Positions 42,121 to 52,103 of a stretch of DNA of 64,000 nucleotides are shown here, piece after piece. Source of the DNA: CAZYFH01 sp965249175 (lineage in GTDB: Bacteria; Acidobacteriota; Vicinamibacteria; Vicinamibacterales; UBA8438); NCBI GenBank assembly GCA_965249175.1, contig OZ252227.1, forward strand, positions 434,001 through 498,000. Direction: 5' to 3'. Each line of letters begins with the position of its first letter. The first letter of the stretch is position 1. The notes under the pieces are model-generated. The model did not search any database. It worked only from the letters and a program-made list of their open reading frames with translations, and was not told the DNA's origin. Position numbers and translations under genes: made by a program.

Positions 42121-43566
42121 GGATCGACACGATCGATCCCGCGTACTACACTGTCGCGCATGGCGATGGGCAAACGACGACGCCGGGCGCGGCAAGCATC
42201 GATGTGGGTTCCCACCAGCGACCTGCCTCGCAGTGCGGCGCATCCGTTCTATCAGCGATTGAATCGGATCCTCGATGACACGGGCTTCGACGCGTTCGTC
42301 GAGGCGCAATGCGCGCCGTTCTACGCGGACGGCGTCGGTCGTCCGAGTCTGGCGCCGGGGCGGTACTTCCGGCTGCTGATGCTCGGCTACTTCGAAGGGC
42401 TGGACTCGGAGCGGGCGATCGCGTGGCGGGCGGCCGATTCGCTGAGCATCCGGCAGTTTCTGGACCTCGAGCTGCACGAGGCGCCGCCGGATCACTCGAC
42501 GCTGTCGCGCACCCGGCGCCTGATCGACGTCGAGACCCATCAAGCGGTGTTCACGTGGGTGCTGCAGCAACTGGCCGACGCCCAGCTCGTGACCGGGCGG
42601 ACCCTCGGCATCGATGCCACGACGTTGGAAGCGAACGCCGCATTGCGGAGTATCGTGCGCCGGGACACGGGCGAAGGCTACGAGGCGTTTCTGACCGGGC
42701 TGGCCGAGGCGTCCGGCATCGTCACGCCGACCCGCGCTGAGCTGGCCCGGTTCGACCGGAAACGGAAGAAGAAAGGCTCCAACGACGACTGGACGCATCC
42801 GCAGGATCCGGACGCGAAGATCACGAAGCTGAAGGACGGGCGCACGCACTTGGCGCACACCGCGGAGCATGCGGTGGACCTGGAGACGGGGGCCATCGTC
42901 GGCGTCACCGTGCAGGATGCCGACGACGGCGATACGACGACGATGGTCGAGACCCTGATCACGGCGGCCGACCACGTCGAAGCCGTCCTGCCGGCCGGCG
43001 CCGGTATCGCCGAGGTCGTCGGGGACAAGGGGTATCACAGTAACGAGACGATGGTGGCGTTCGCCGCGCTCGGCGTGCGCAGTTATGTTTCGGAGCCGGA
43101 CCGCGGGCGACGCAACTGGACAGGCAAGGCGGCGGCGCGCGACGCCGTGTACGCGAACCGTCGGCGCATTCGGGGCACGCGTGGGCAACGGCTGCTGCGA
43201 CGGCGGGGCGAGTTGCTCGAACGCCCCAACGCGCATCTCTACGAGACCGGGCGGCTGCGCCGGGTGCATCTGCGTGGGCATCCCAACATCCTCAAGCGCG
43301 TGCTTGTGCACGTCTGCGGGTTCAATCTTGGGCTCCTCATGCGGCAGCTGACGGGCGTCGGCACGCCGCGGAGCCTCCAAGGCCGCGCGGTCGCCGTCTT
43401 CGAGGCCTTGATCGCTGATCTTGGCCGCCTCTGGACCCTCGTATCGCCCGCGTGGGCGCGAGATGCGCAAGATCTGCCGCACTCGTCGTTTCTCGACCTT
43501 ATGACACGGTGTCACGAACACATGCCCCTCGACCTACGAAAGGGCGTTTTCACCACGGGCTGCTAG
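42091..43566 (+). mobile_element. Insertion sequence, IS5/IS1182-like, with CTAG target duplication
   Basis: 1476 bp including CTAG at both ends. Inverted ends match over 19 bp (CTAGCAGCCCGTGGTGAAA) and then imperfectly. The element carries one transposase gene reading left to right, whose stop lies in the right CTAG. A clean CTAG duplication is supported by restoration of the cupin reading frame. A 178-bp MITE with the same ends lies at 6383-6560. Confidence 0.9.
42160..43563 (+). CDS. DDE transposase of the CTAG insertion sequence
   Basis: A 468-aa transposase of the IS4-superfamily DDE type with an N-terminal DUF772-like domain (RYFRLLMLGYFEGLDSERAI, PPDHSTLSRTRRLIDVETH). Candidate catalytic residues are Asp in TLGIDATTLEANAA, Asp in EVVGDKGYHSNETM and a Glu in the C-terminal ELLERPNAHLYE. 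Intact and probably active. Its last residues (FTTGC) are encoded within the right terminal repeat and the stop is TAG of the CTAG. Family placement (IS5 versus IS1182) needs an ISfinder comparison. Confidence 0.9.
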
Positions 43567-43615
43567 TGCCCGGTGCGGGCCACTAACACGTCATTCGCCC
43601 GATCGGCGAGTCGGG

Positions 43616-44403
43616 CTAGTGAATCCGATCCTCCCAGTTGTCGCGGCCGCCCGAGTGGACATCGAATCGCTTGCGGAGGCGGCCCATCTTCCATTTGACA
43701 TAGCGGTATTTGATGTTGGCCATGACGCCGAGGCGGCCGAACCCGAGCCGCCCGCCGGAGAGTCCCCGTAGTTGCTTGAGGTAGAGATACCCCACAACGA
43801 GGCCGCCGAGATGCGCGATGTGCGCGACCCCCGAGCCCTGGGGGACCGAGAGAAACGCGATTGCGCCGATGATCATCACGAAGTACTTCGCCGGAATCGG
43901 AAACAGGAGAAACAGCAGGATCGGCGTCTCGGGGTAGTAGATCGCGAACGCCATCAGGAGTCCGTAGATGGCGCCCGAAGCCCCAATTGTGACCGCGAGG
44001 TAGGTCGGGTCTCCAAATGAGAAGGGCAGCAGACCCGCGAGAATCGTGCACAAGCCGGCGCCGATGCCGGTCACGAAGTAGTAGCGCAAGAAGAAACGGG
44101 AACCCCACAGCCGCTCCAGTTGCACGCCGAACATCCAGAGGACGAGCATGTTGAAGAGGATGTGGGTCAGGCCGCCGTGCAGGAACATGTAGGTGGCTGG
44201 CTGCCAGATCCAGAACCGCGTCACCACGAGCTGGGGCGTCAAGCCAAAGACGCGGGTGACCCAGAAGAACACGGACGGCAGCAGCGCAGTCAGCAGAAAC
44301 ACGCCGACGTTGGCCCAGAGCAGCGTCTTGACTGCCGGGGTCATGAGCCCCGGGCCGAACGAAAACTGGCCCGGACCGCCGTACATGGTGCGACGCATCC
44401 CGG

Positions 44404-44407
<4 letters not shown>
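43616..44407 (-). CDS. Rhomboid-family intramembrane serine protease
   Basis: A 263-aa membrane protein with six core helices. The catalytic pair is Ser144 in TIGASGAIYGLL and His199 in GVAHIAHLGG; the HGGLTHILFNMLVLWMFG segment with conserved His and Asn precedes. The N-terminus is Gly/Met-rich and the C-terminal tail is basic, both cytoplasmic or loop regions. It overlaps the murJ stop by ATGA, so it is translationally coupled to the lipid II flippase gene. Substrate unknown. Confidence 0.93.
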
Positions 44408-46101
<1,694 letters not shown>

Positions 46102-46188
46102 GACTGGCGGGGAGCGTAGCATACGCGCTGGCGCCGTTTTCACATCCGAGCGCGACCGGGGTTTTACGAAAGACATCGGTTGATTCAC

Positions 46189-46740
46189 ATGTCCACACCG
46201 TCGCACAGCTATCCGACCTTCGGCGCGCTCGTCGATGCCTTCGAGGTCGAGGTGTATCGCTACCTGCTTCGACTGACCGGGCATCCGGCCGAGGCCGACG
46301 ATCTGTTCCAGGAGACGTTTCTCCGCGCGCTCAGGGCCTTCAACCGACTGCGCCCGCGTTCCAACCATCGCGCCTGGCTCTATCGGATTGCGACCAACGC
46401 ATTCCTCAACGCCTGTCGGGCAGCGCGTCGTCGACGGGAAGTGGCATTGCCCGCGGAGCTGGTCGGCGGGCGCGACCATGACCAGGACCACGGCGCCCGC
46501 CTAGACCGAGCCGCCGCGGCGGCGCGTTGCATACGTGCCATCACCTCTTTGCCGCCGCGACAGCGGGCGGCGTTCGTGCAGCGTGCGCTCGAGGGGCGCG
46601 CGTATGCGGAGATTGCGGCGACGCTCGGCTGCAGCCAACCGGCGGCGCGGGCCAACGTCTATCAGGCGGCCCGGCGACTCCGGGGCGTGTTGGGTTCCAC
46701 CGAGAGCCGGCGCGAGAGGCCGACGAGGAGGACGCGATGA
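46189..46740 (+). CDS. ECF sigma factor coupled to an anti-sigma/alkyltransferase fusion
   Basis: A 183-aa sigma-70 family protein: region 2 (YRYLLRLTGHPAEADDLFQE, TFLRALRAF, HRAWLYRIATNAFLNACR) and region 4 (SLPPRQRAAFVQRALEG, YAEIAATLGCSQPAARANVY). ATG at 46189 is preceded by an in-frame TTG at 46180. The stop overlaps the ATG of the next gene (ATGA), so sigma and its presumed anti-sigma are made together. It is divergent from murJ with 87 bp between starts. The neighbour suggests the regulon responds to DNA alkylation; this is inference. Confidence 0.9.
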   Translation: MSTPSHSYPTFGALVDAFEVEVYRYLLRLTGHPAEADDLFQETFLRALRAFNRLRPRSNHRAWLYRIATNAFLNACRAARRRREVALPAELVGGRDHDQDHGARLDRAAAAARCIRAITSLPPRQRAAFVQRALEGRAYAEIAATLGCSQPAARANVYQAARRLRGVLGSTESRRERPTRRTR

Positions 46741-47483
46741 CCTGTCGGGAGTTTGATGACCATCTGGACCGGCTGCTCGCGCGCGACGTGCAGTCCGCTT
46801 CTTCCCACGATCGCAGCATGAGTCGTCACGCCGTGGCCTGTCCCCGCTGTCGGGCGCTGTTGCGCCAGGCGCGACCGCTGACCCGCGACACACCCGAGCT
46901 GATGACGCGGCGCGCCGTGGCCGGCGGCACACGTGCGGCTCGCGACCGGCTGCGAACGGCGTTCACGCGAGCGGGACATCCTCCGGTCGCGTTCAGTTCG
47001 CTTCGGACGCCCATCGGTCGGGTGTTCGTCGCGACGTCGGATCTCGGGGTGTGCGACATCACGTTCGATGCGGCGAACGAGGACCGGTATCGCGCGCGGC
47101 TCGCGGCGCGCGCGCCGGAGATCACACGCGACCGTGACGCGGTCGCCTTCGCGCTCGAGGAGCTCGACGCCTATTTCGCGGGCACGCTGAACCGGTTCAC
47201 TGCCCCGATCGACTTGCGGGGTGTCACCGACTTCACGCGGCGTGTGCTGGGGGCGACCCGAGGCATCCCGTTCGGCCGACTGCGCAGCTATGGTGAGGTG
47301 GCGCGACGCATCGGATCTCCCGGCGCGAGCCGCGCGGTTGGCGGAGCGCTCGGCCGGAACCCGGTCCCGATCATCGTCCCGTGCCACCGGGTCATCGCGG
47401 GCGGCGGACGGATCGGCGGGTTCACCGGCGGCGTCGCGACGAAGCGTGCGCTGCTTCGCATCGAGGGGCACGAGCCGGCGTAG
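46737..47483 (+). CDS. Zinc anti-sigma domain fused to O6-alkylguanine-DNA alkyltransferase
   Basis: A 248-aa two-domain protein. Residues 1-45 carry a ZAS-type anti-sigma zinc motif: Cys3 and the Hx3Cx2C set His31, Cys35, Cys38 (SRHAVACPRCRALL). Residues 85-245 are a suicide alkyltransferase of the Ogt/MGMT type: DNA-binding segment RSYGEVARRIGSPGASRAVG with Arg199 as the Arg finger, and acceptor Cys216 in VPCHRVI, followed by GGRIGGFTGGVATKRALL. No membrane segment. Translationally coupled to the ECF sigma gene. Alkylation of Cys216 could change the grip on sigma, as methylation switches Ada; that is inference. Both domains are clear from motifs. Confidence 0.88.
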   Translation: MTCREFDDHLDRLLARDVQSASSHDRSMSRHAVACPRCRALLRQARPLTRDTPELMTRRAVAGGTRAARDRLRTAFTRAGHPPVAFSSLRTPIGRVFVATSDLGVCDITFDAANEDRYRARLAARAPEITRDRDAVAFALEELDAYFAGTLNRFTAPIDLRGVTDFTRRVLGATRGIPFGRLRSYGEVARRIGSPGASRAVGGALGRNPVPIIVPCHRVIAGGGRIGGFTGGVATKRALLRIEGHEPA

Positions 47484-47522
47484 AAACCGCGTCGATCGCC
47501 GGCGCCGGCGCCGACTCGATCT

Positions 47523-47540
47523 CAGAAACTCGAGTTTCTG
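47523..47540. terminator. Perfect 18-bp palindrome after the alkyltransferase gene
   Basis: CAGAAACTCGAGTTTCTG, 40 bp after the stop codon. It can form a hairpin on both strands between the convergent alkyltransferase gene and the pseudogene. There is no T-run, so terminator function is tentative. Confidence 0.45.
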
Positions 47541-47565
47541 CAACACATGCGCGATGAGGCGAAGA

Positions 47566-47988
47566 CTAGCCAAACGGGCCAAACAACGCGGTCCGCGCTT
47601 CACGGATCATGAGAAACCGGTCGTCCGGGCTCACGTGATACTGCCGTGGGCCGCCTGGCGTCGAGAAGTACGAGCCTTCGAACAGCACACTCGGCTCTCC
47701 AACGCGCAGCGGTGGGTCGGTCTGGATGGTCGCCACCATCATCGCGGGACCGACGCGGTAGTACAACTCGCTGCCATCAGCGGACCACACCGGACCCTCA
47801 CCGGCCCCAACAACGGTCCGAGAGCCGAGGCGTGGGTAGCGACCAACATAGATCAGCGACTCCCCAGACTCGTTCGACCAATACGCCAGCCAGCGCCCGT
47901 CGGGTGAGAGCGCCCCGTTGGCTCGGATGAACGGTCCCTGCAGGACTGGCGACGCGGCGTGGTCGCGGTCTAACGAGAGCCCAGATTT
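47566..47988 (-). pseudogene. 3' remnant of a TolB/PD40 propeller protein (probably a kinase C-terminus)
   Basis: About 140 codons with clear PD40/WD40-like propeller sequence: GALSPDGRWLAYWSNESGES, GPVWSADGSELYYRVG, LFEGSYFSTPGGPRQYHVSP, DDRFLMIREART. In acidobacteria such repeats form the C-terminal half of Ser/Thr kinases. The N-terminal part, including any kinase domain, is missing: homology begins abruptly near 47988, where the duplicated module starts. The gene was therefore cut by the rearrangement that placed the module here. A 14-bp sequence, GATGAGGCGAAGAC, occurs at both edges of the fragment (47553 and 48003). Confidence 0.7.
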
Positions 47989-48002
47989 CGCGGTGTGTGC
48001 AG

Positions 48003-49572
48003 GATGAGGCGAAGACGGCCACGCGACCTCAACAATCGCGGGCCGTGGCAAGGCGAAACGGGTGGGTTTCTGAGACGCAACATGTCCTCACTCGCATTGC
48101 TCCGGACGAGACGACGTAGCGCAACGGAAACCGTGGGAAAGCTGTGTCATAGAATGCCGGGGTGCGCTCGTCCGACACAGTGGCCCGGTCAAGGCTCGCA
48201 CCTCGGGCAGGGTTCGCCACGACACACTGGAGTCTGGTGGTCTCGGCCAGTCGCCCCGACGAACCCGACGCCCAGCAGGCACTGGCCGAGTTGTGCCAGA
48301 CCTACTGGTATCCGCTCTATGCCTACGTCCGACGGCGTGTGCCGAACGCGCACGACGCGCAAGACCTAACGCAGGCGTTCTTCTCGCACCTGCTCGAGAA
48401 GCGGACCATCGCGCGGGCCGACCGCACGCGGGGCCGATTCCGGGCGTTTCTGCTCACCGCGCTCAAGCACTTTCTGCGCAACGAGTGGGAGAGGGCGCGG
48501 GCGGAGAAACGTGGCGGTGGCAGCCCGGCGCTCTCCCTGGACTTCGACTCGGGCGAGTCCCGCTATCAGATCGAGCCCACCGACGAGGTGACGCCGGAGA
48601 CCCTGTATGAGCGCCGCTGGGTCCTGACTCTGCTAGACCTGGTGCTCGCACGTGTACGCGCCGAGCTGACGGAAGCCGGAAAGGGCGCCCACTTCGAGCC
48701 TCTTAAGCCGGCCCTCACTGGGGACGCCACGGCGGCGGACTACGAGAGCGCGGCTGAGCGGCTGGGGGTGACGGTCGCTGCCGCTAAACAGGCCGGCTAC
48801 CGCTTGCGGAAGCGTTATCGCCAGTTGTTTCGCGCGGAGGTGCTCCGCACTGTGGCCGACGCGGGAGAGGTGGACGACGAGATTCGACGGATCCTGGCGG
48901 TCCTGGCTGGATGACGAGGCGACGGTGTTACCGGACCCCGCAGAATCTGTAGGGGACAGTAGAGGCCGCGCGTCCCAGTGGAGCCAGACACGATGAGCGA
49001 GACACCGCAGTGCAAGTCATGTGGCGCCCCGCTCCCCGACGACGCGCCCGCCGGGCTCTGTCCCACCTGCTTGGTGAAGGCCGGTCTCGAGAGCGCCGCG
49101 CCCGCGGAACCACCAGTCGACCGTTCAGCCGCAGCCTCGGGTCCGAGATTCGAGCCACCCTCGATCGACACCGTGACGACACTCTTCCCCCAGCTCGAGA
49201 TCCTCGAGCTGCTGGGCGCAGGCGGCATGGGAGCGGTCTACAAGGCCCGACAGCCCGGTCTCGACCGGGTCGTGGCGCTGAAGCTCCTGCCCCCGGAAAT
49301 CGGCAGCGACCCGGCGTTTACCCAGCGTTTGCCCGCGAGGCCCAGACCCTGGCCCGCCTCAACCATCCGCACATCGTCGGCGTGTACGAATTCGGTCAAG
49401 CGGGCGACACGTCATTCATCATGATGGAGCACGTCGACGGAACGAACCTGCGCCACACGTTGGAGTCCGGTGCCCTTGAGCCGAAGCACGCCCTTGTCCT
49501 AGTGCCGCAGATCTGCGACGCCCTCCAGTACGCCCACGACGAGGGCGTCGTGCATCGGGACATCAAGCCGGA
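48003..49572 (+). repeat. Duplicated sigma/kinase module, copy 1 (homologous block)
   Basis: Homologous to 54472-57480 once the IS in that copy is removed. The leader (48003-48147) differs at many positions from 54472-54616. From about 48148 to 49572 the two copies appear identical by eye, then they diverge sharply inside the kinase gene. This is the pattern of recent gene conversion or duplication. Confidence 0.85.
48162..48914 (+). CDS. ECF-like RNA polymerase sigma factor, module copy 1
   Basis: A 250-aa sigma-70 family protein of the TTHWSLV type seen in planctomycetes and acidobacteria: ATTHWSLVVSASRPDEPDAQ, then region 2 (CQTYWYPLYAYVRRRV, NAHDAQDLTQAFFSHLLEK) and a long linker with RGRFRAFLLTALKHFL. 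Region 4 is less typical (ESAAERLGVTVAAAKQAGYR). GTG at 48162 starts the frame. It is intact here, whereas the second copy is broken by an IS. The kinase gene follows 78 bp later. Such sigma/kinase pairs probably form one signalling unit; targets unknown. Confidence 0.85.
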   Translation: MRSSDTVARSRLAPRAGFATTHWSLVVSASRPDEPDAQQALAELCQTYWYPLYAYVRRRVPNAHDAQDLTQAFFSHLLEKRTIARADRTRGRFRAFLLTALKHFLRNEWERARAEKRGGGSPALSLDFDSGESRYQIEPTDEVTPETLYERRWVLTLLDLVLARVRAELTEAGKGAHFEPLKPALTGDATAADYESAAERLGVTVAAAKQAGYRLRKRYRQLFRAEVLRTVADAGEVDDEIRRILAVLAG

Positions 49573-50617
49573 AAACATTCTGTTGGCGACAGACGGTTCG
49601 GTGAAGATCGCCGACTTCGGTATTTCGCGGGTACTGGGGAACGAAAACCAGCCGACAATGCTCACGGGCACGCAGCAGATCATGGGGACGCCGCGGTACA
49701 TGGCTCCGGAACAGCTGGAGGGCGCTCGCAGCGTTGACCACCGGGCCGACATCTATTCCTTGGGCGTCGTCTTTTACGAAATGCTGACTGGTGAACTTCC
49801 GATTGGACGTTTCCAAGCGCCGTCGCAAAAAGTCGAAATCGATGTGCGGCTTGATGAAGTTGTTCTGCGAACGCTTGAGAAGGAGCCGCAGCGTCGATAT
49901 CAGCATGCAAGCCAGATTAAATCTGACGTGCAGACCATTACGTTGACGGATAATCCTGCGCTTGCACGGGCCATCGTTGGCGATGCAGATCGGCCGGTGA
50001 GCGAAGCGGGTGCAGCCGCGAGTCTGCAACACCAGGAACTGGCTGGCAGAGCTCTTCTGACGCGGCGGCAATTGATGGAACGAGTCGAACACTCGCTGCG
50101 CCCGCTATTTCGATGGCAAGTCCTGCAAGTACTCATCGGTGTGGCACTCATCGTTCTCGGCGCGCAGTGTTGGGCGCGAAACACGCACGTGCCCCACCGG
50201 CTTGTCTGTGGATTGATTGTCCACGTTTACGGCGTGCTCGTCATTGGTACCGCCGCAAACGTCTGTACAAAAATTAGACGGATCGATTACTCAAAGCCGG
50301 TCGACGACATTCGCAACAACCTCGGCACAGTCCGCACTGCCTACCTTCGCAATGGTCATATCATCGGATTCCCGTGGTGGCTGATGTGGATCCCCGTTTT
50401 CGTCGCGTTCGGGATTGACGCGGTACTGCTTCCGAATGTGCTGATTCCGTCGTTAATTGTCGGGGTGGTTGGGCTGGCTGTCTGCGGATTCCTCTATGCG
50501 AGACTCCTGAGTTCCCGCAACCAATCTGCGGAGAAGTGGAGAATGCAGTTTTCCGGAAGCAGTATTCGGGTTGCATATCGTTCGCTCGACGAAATCAAGA
50601 CGATAGGAATTCATTAG
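48993..50617 (+). pseudogene. Zinc-ribbon Ser/Thr kinase with frameshift, module copy 1
   Basis: N-terminal zinc ribbon (Cys7, Cys10, Cys23, Cys26), then the kinase domain: glycine loop LLGAGGMGAVYKARQ and VALKLLPPEI. At 49321-49339 one base is missing, so the frame moves from codon set 48993 to that of 49010-50617, which resumes at FAREAQTLARLNHPHIVGVY and continues through HRDIKPENIL, IADFGISRVL and GTPRYMAPEQ. Three or four membrane segments end the protein. The same frameshift occurs in copy 2. From 49573 the sequence is clearly less GC-rich than its surroundings and unlike copy 2. Unless frameshifting is programmed, no full-length kinase is made. Confidence 0.8.
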
Positions 50618-50764
50618 ACGGGGTGCCGCTCCGTTAACGTAAGGTCCGTTCTCCGACACAGCGGCCCAGGACGCCCACATCGCCGGCGGCGGATCCCAGC
50701 GCTGTCGGCCGCGCGAAGGAGAGAACCGGAGGACACATGAAGACACCGATCACCAGGCTGGTTC
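50618..50764 (+). repeat. 147-bp direct repeat (PQQ-gene leader), copy 1
   Basis: Leader and first codons of the PQQ-dehydrogenase gene, closely matching 54300-54443. The two direct copies bracket the truncated PQQ gene and the ABC transporter, so the segment between could be gained or lost by recombination. Confidence 0.85.
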
Positions 50765-51114
50765 TGATGCTCGCCGTCTCCAGTCCCGCCACGCCCTCTG
50801 CGCAGGAACCCGACGGCGCGGCGCTGTTCAGGGACCAGTGCGCGCGCTGCCACACGCCCCCCGGCGTGCCACGCGCTCCTATGCTCGAGACGATGCGAGC
50901 GCGCGCGCCCGAGGCGATCGTCACCGCGCTGACAACCGGCACGATGGCCCTCCAGGGCCTGGCGCTCTCGATCCTCGATCGCCGCGCCGTCGCGGAGTTC
51001 ATGACCGGGCGCGCCGTGTCCGGCGATCCGATCGGCAGGAGCGCTGGTGGCTGCCGCGAGGCACGGGCGCTGATGGACCCGCTGGGCGGCCCGCACTGGA
51101 GGCGCGTGTCTTGA
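50737..51114 (+). pseudogene. Truncated PQQ-dependent dehydrogenase gene (cytochrome domain only)
   Basis: 5' part of a gene like the complete one at 58626-60449: signal peptide, heme c site CARCH, and the linker to PMDPLGGPHW-like DPLGGPHW. Similarity stops at about 51100, where DNA coding for an ABC transporter is joined; the frame then closes after three foreign residues. The 125-aa product could in principle be exported as a small cytochrome, but it is more simply a deletion remnant. The middle (about 50801-51038) is nearly identical to copy 2 while the signal peptide differs. Confidence 0.85.
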
Positions 51115-52037
51115 ATGTGATCGAGGTCGATGGACTGGTTAAAAGCTATGACGACAGAGTCGTCGTCGATGGAGTGTCCTTTTCTGTGGAGGAAGGGGAG
51201 ATCTTCGCAATCCTCGGGCCGAATGGAGCTGGAAAGACCACGACGGTGGAGTCGATCGCTGGGTTGCGCACGCCCGACTCGGGTCGGATACAAGTGTTCG
51301 GCTTCGATCCGCTCGAGGACCGAGCCCAGGTGCGGAGCCATCTGGGAGTTCAGCTCCAGGAGAGCAGGTTCCAGGATCGCGTGAAGGTGAGCGAGGTGGT
51401 GGAGACGTTCGCGGCATTGTATCCGGATCCTCTCGACGTCTCGAGCCTGCTCGAGCGTCTCGGCCTCAGCGACAAAGCCGACACGCGATACGCCCGTCTC
51501 TCCGGTGGCCAGCAGCAACGTCTCTCGATCGCGGCCGCCCTGGTCGGACGACCCCGGGCCGTCATCCTCGATGAGCTCACCACGGGTCTCGACCCGCAGG
51601 CCCGCCGGGAGACGTGGGGACTTGTTGAGGAATTGCGAGATAGCGGGGTCACGGTTCTCTTGGTGACACATTTCATGGAGGAGGCCGAGAGGCTGGCGGA
51701 CCGTTTGGCTTTGATCGATGAGGGGCGCCTCGTCGCCCTGGACACTCCGCAGGGCCTCATCGACAGCGTTGCGCTGGAGCAACGCATCTGCTTCACGACC
51801 TCGGAAGCCGTCGAAGATGACTGGCTGATGGCCCTCCCCGAGGTGACTGGGATCTCTCGCTCCAACGGCGAGGTCGTCGTCACTGGCAACGAGAGATTGC
51901 TCTTCTCGGTCGTCTCGCTCTTGGCCAGGCGCGGGATCGTCCCCGCTCGGTTCCGGGTCGATCAGACCACTCTCGACGATGCGTTCGTTGCCTTGACCGG
52001 ACGACGGCTGGCCACCGCACATGAGGAGATTGCGTGA
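51111..52037 (+). CDS. ABC transporter ATP-binding protein (ABC-2 exporter type)
   Basis: Nucleotide-binding subunit of 308 aa. Walker A GPNGAGKTT, signature LSGGQQQR, Walker B AVILDELTTGLD, and the switch His in LLVTHFMEEAERL. The layout and C-terminal extension fit DrrA-like subunits of drug or lipid exporters; the permease gene overlaps its stop (TGATG). TTG at 51111 has GGAGG eight bases upstream; GTG at 51117 is an alternative. The ribosome-binding GGAGG lies right at the junction with the truncated PQQ gene, so the present start may be a product of the rearrangement. Partner permease is disrupted, so the transporter is probably inactive. Confidence 0.85.
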   Translation: MNVIEVDGLVKSYDDRVVVDGVSFSVEEGEIFAILGPNGAGKTTTVESIAGLRTPDSGRIQVFGFDPLEDRAQVRSHLGVQLQESRFQDRVKVSEVVETFAALYPDPLDVSSLLERLGLSDKADTRYARLSGGQQQRLSIAAALVGRPRAVILDELTTGLDPQARRETWGLVEELRDSGVTVLLVTHFMEEAERLADRLALIDEGRLVALDTPQGLIDSVALEQRICFTTSEAVEDDWLMALPEVTGISRSNGEVVVTGNERLLFSVVSLLARRGIVPARFRVDQTTLDDAFVALTGRRLATAHEEIA

Positions 52038-52103
52038 TGTCTGCGTTTGCTGCACTGACCAAGACCCAGTCCAAGGTCTTTCTCAGAGAGCCGTTGGCGG
52101 TCT

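Noticed and set aside
42091..43521. A 476-codon open frame antisense to the IS transposase
   Set aside because: Runs through the transposase gene and its terminal repeat with no recognisable domain; explained by codon bias of the opposite strand.
43597..43616. Hairpin (GCCCGA/TCGGGC) as a terminator after the rhomboid gene
   Set aside because: Only a 6-bp stem, no T-run, and it overlaps the stop codon; too weak to list.
49321..49339. Programmed -1 frameshift site in the kinase
   Set aside because: No X XXY YYZ slippery heptamer at the required place; kept only as one of several explanations for the shared frameshift.
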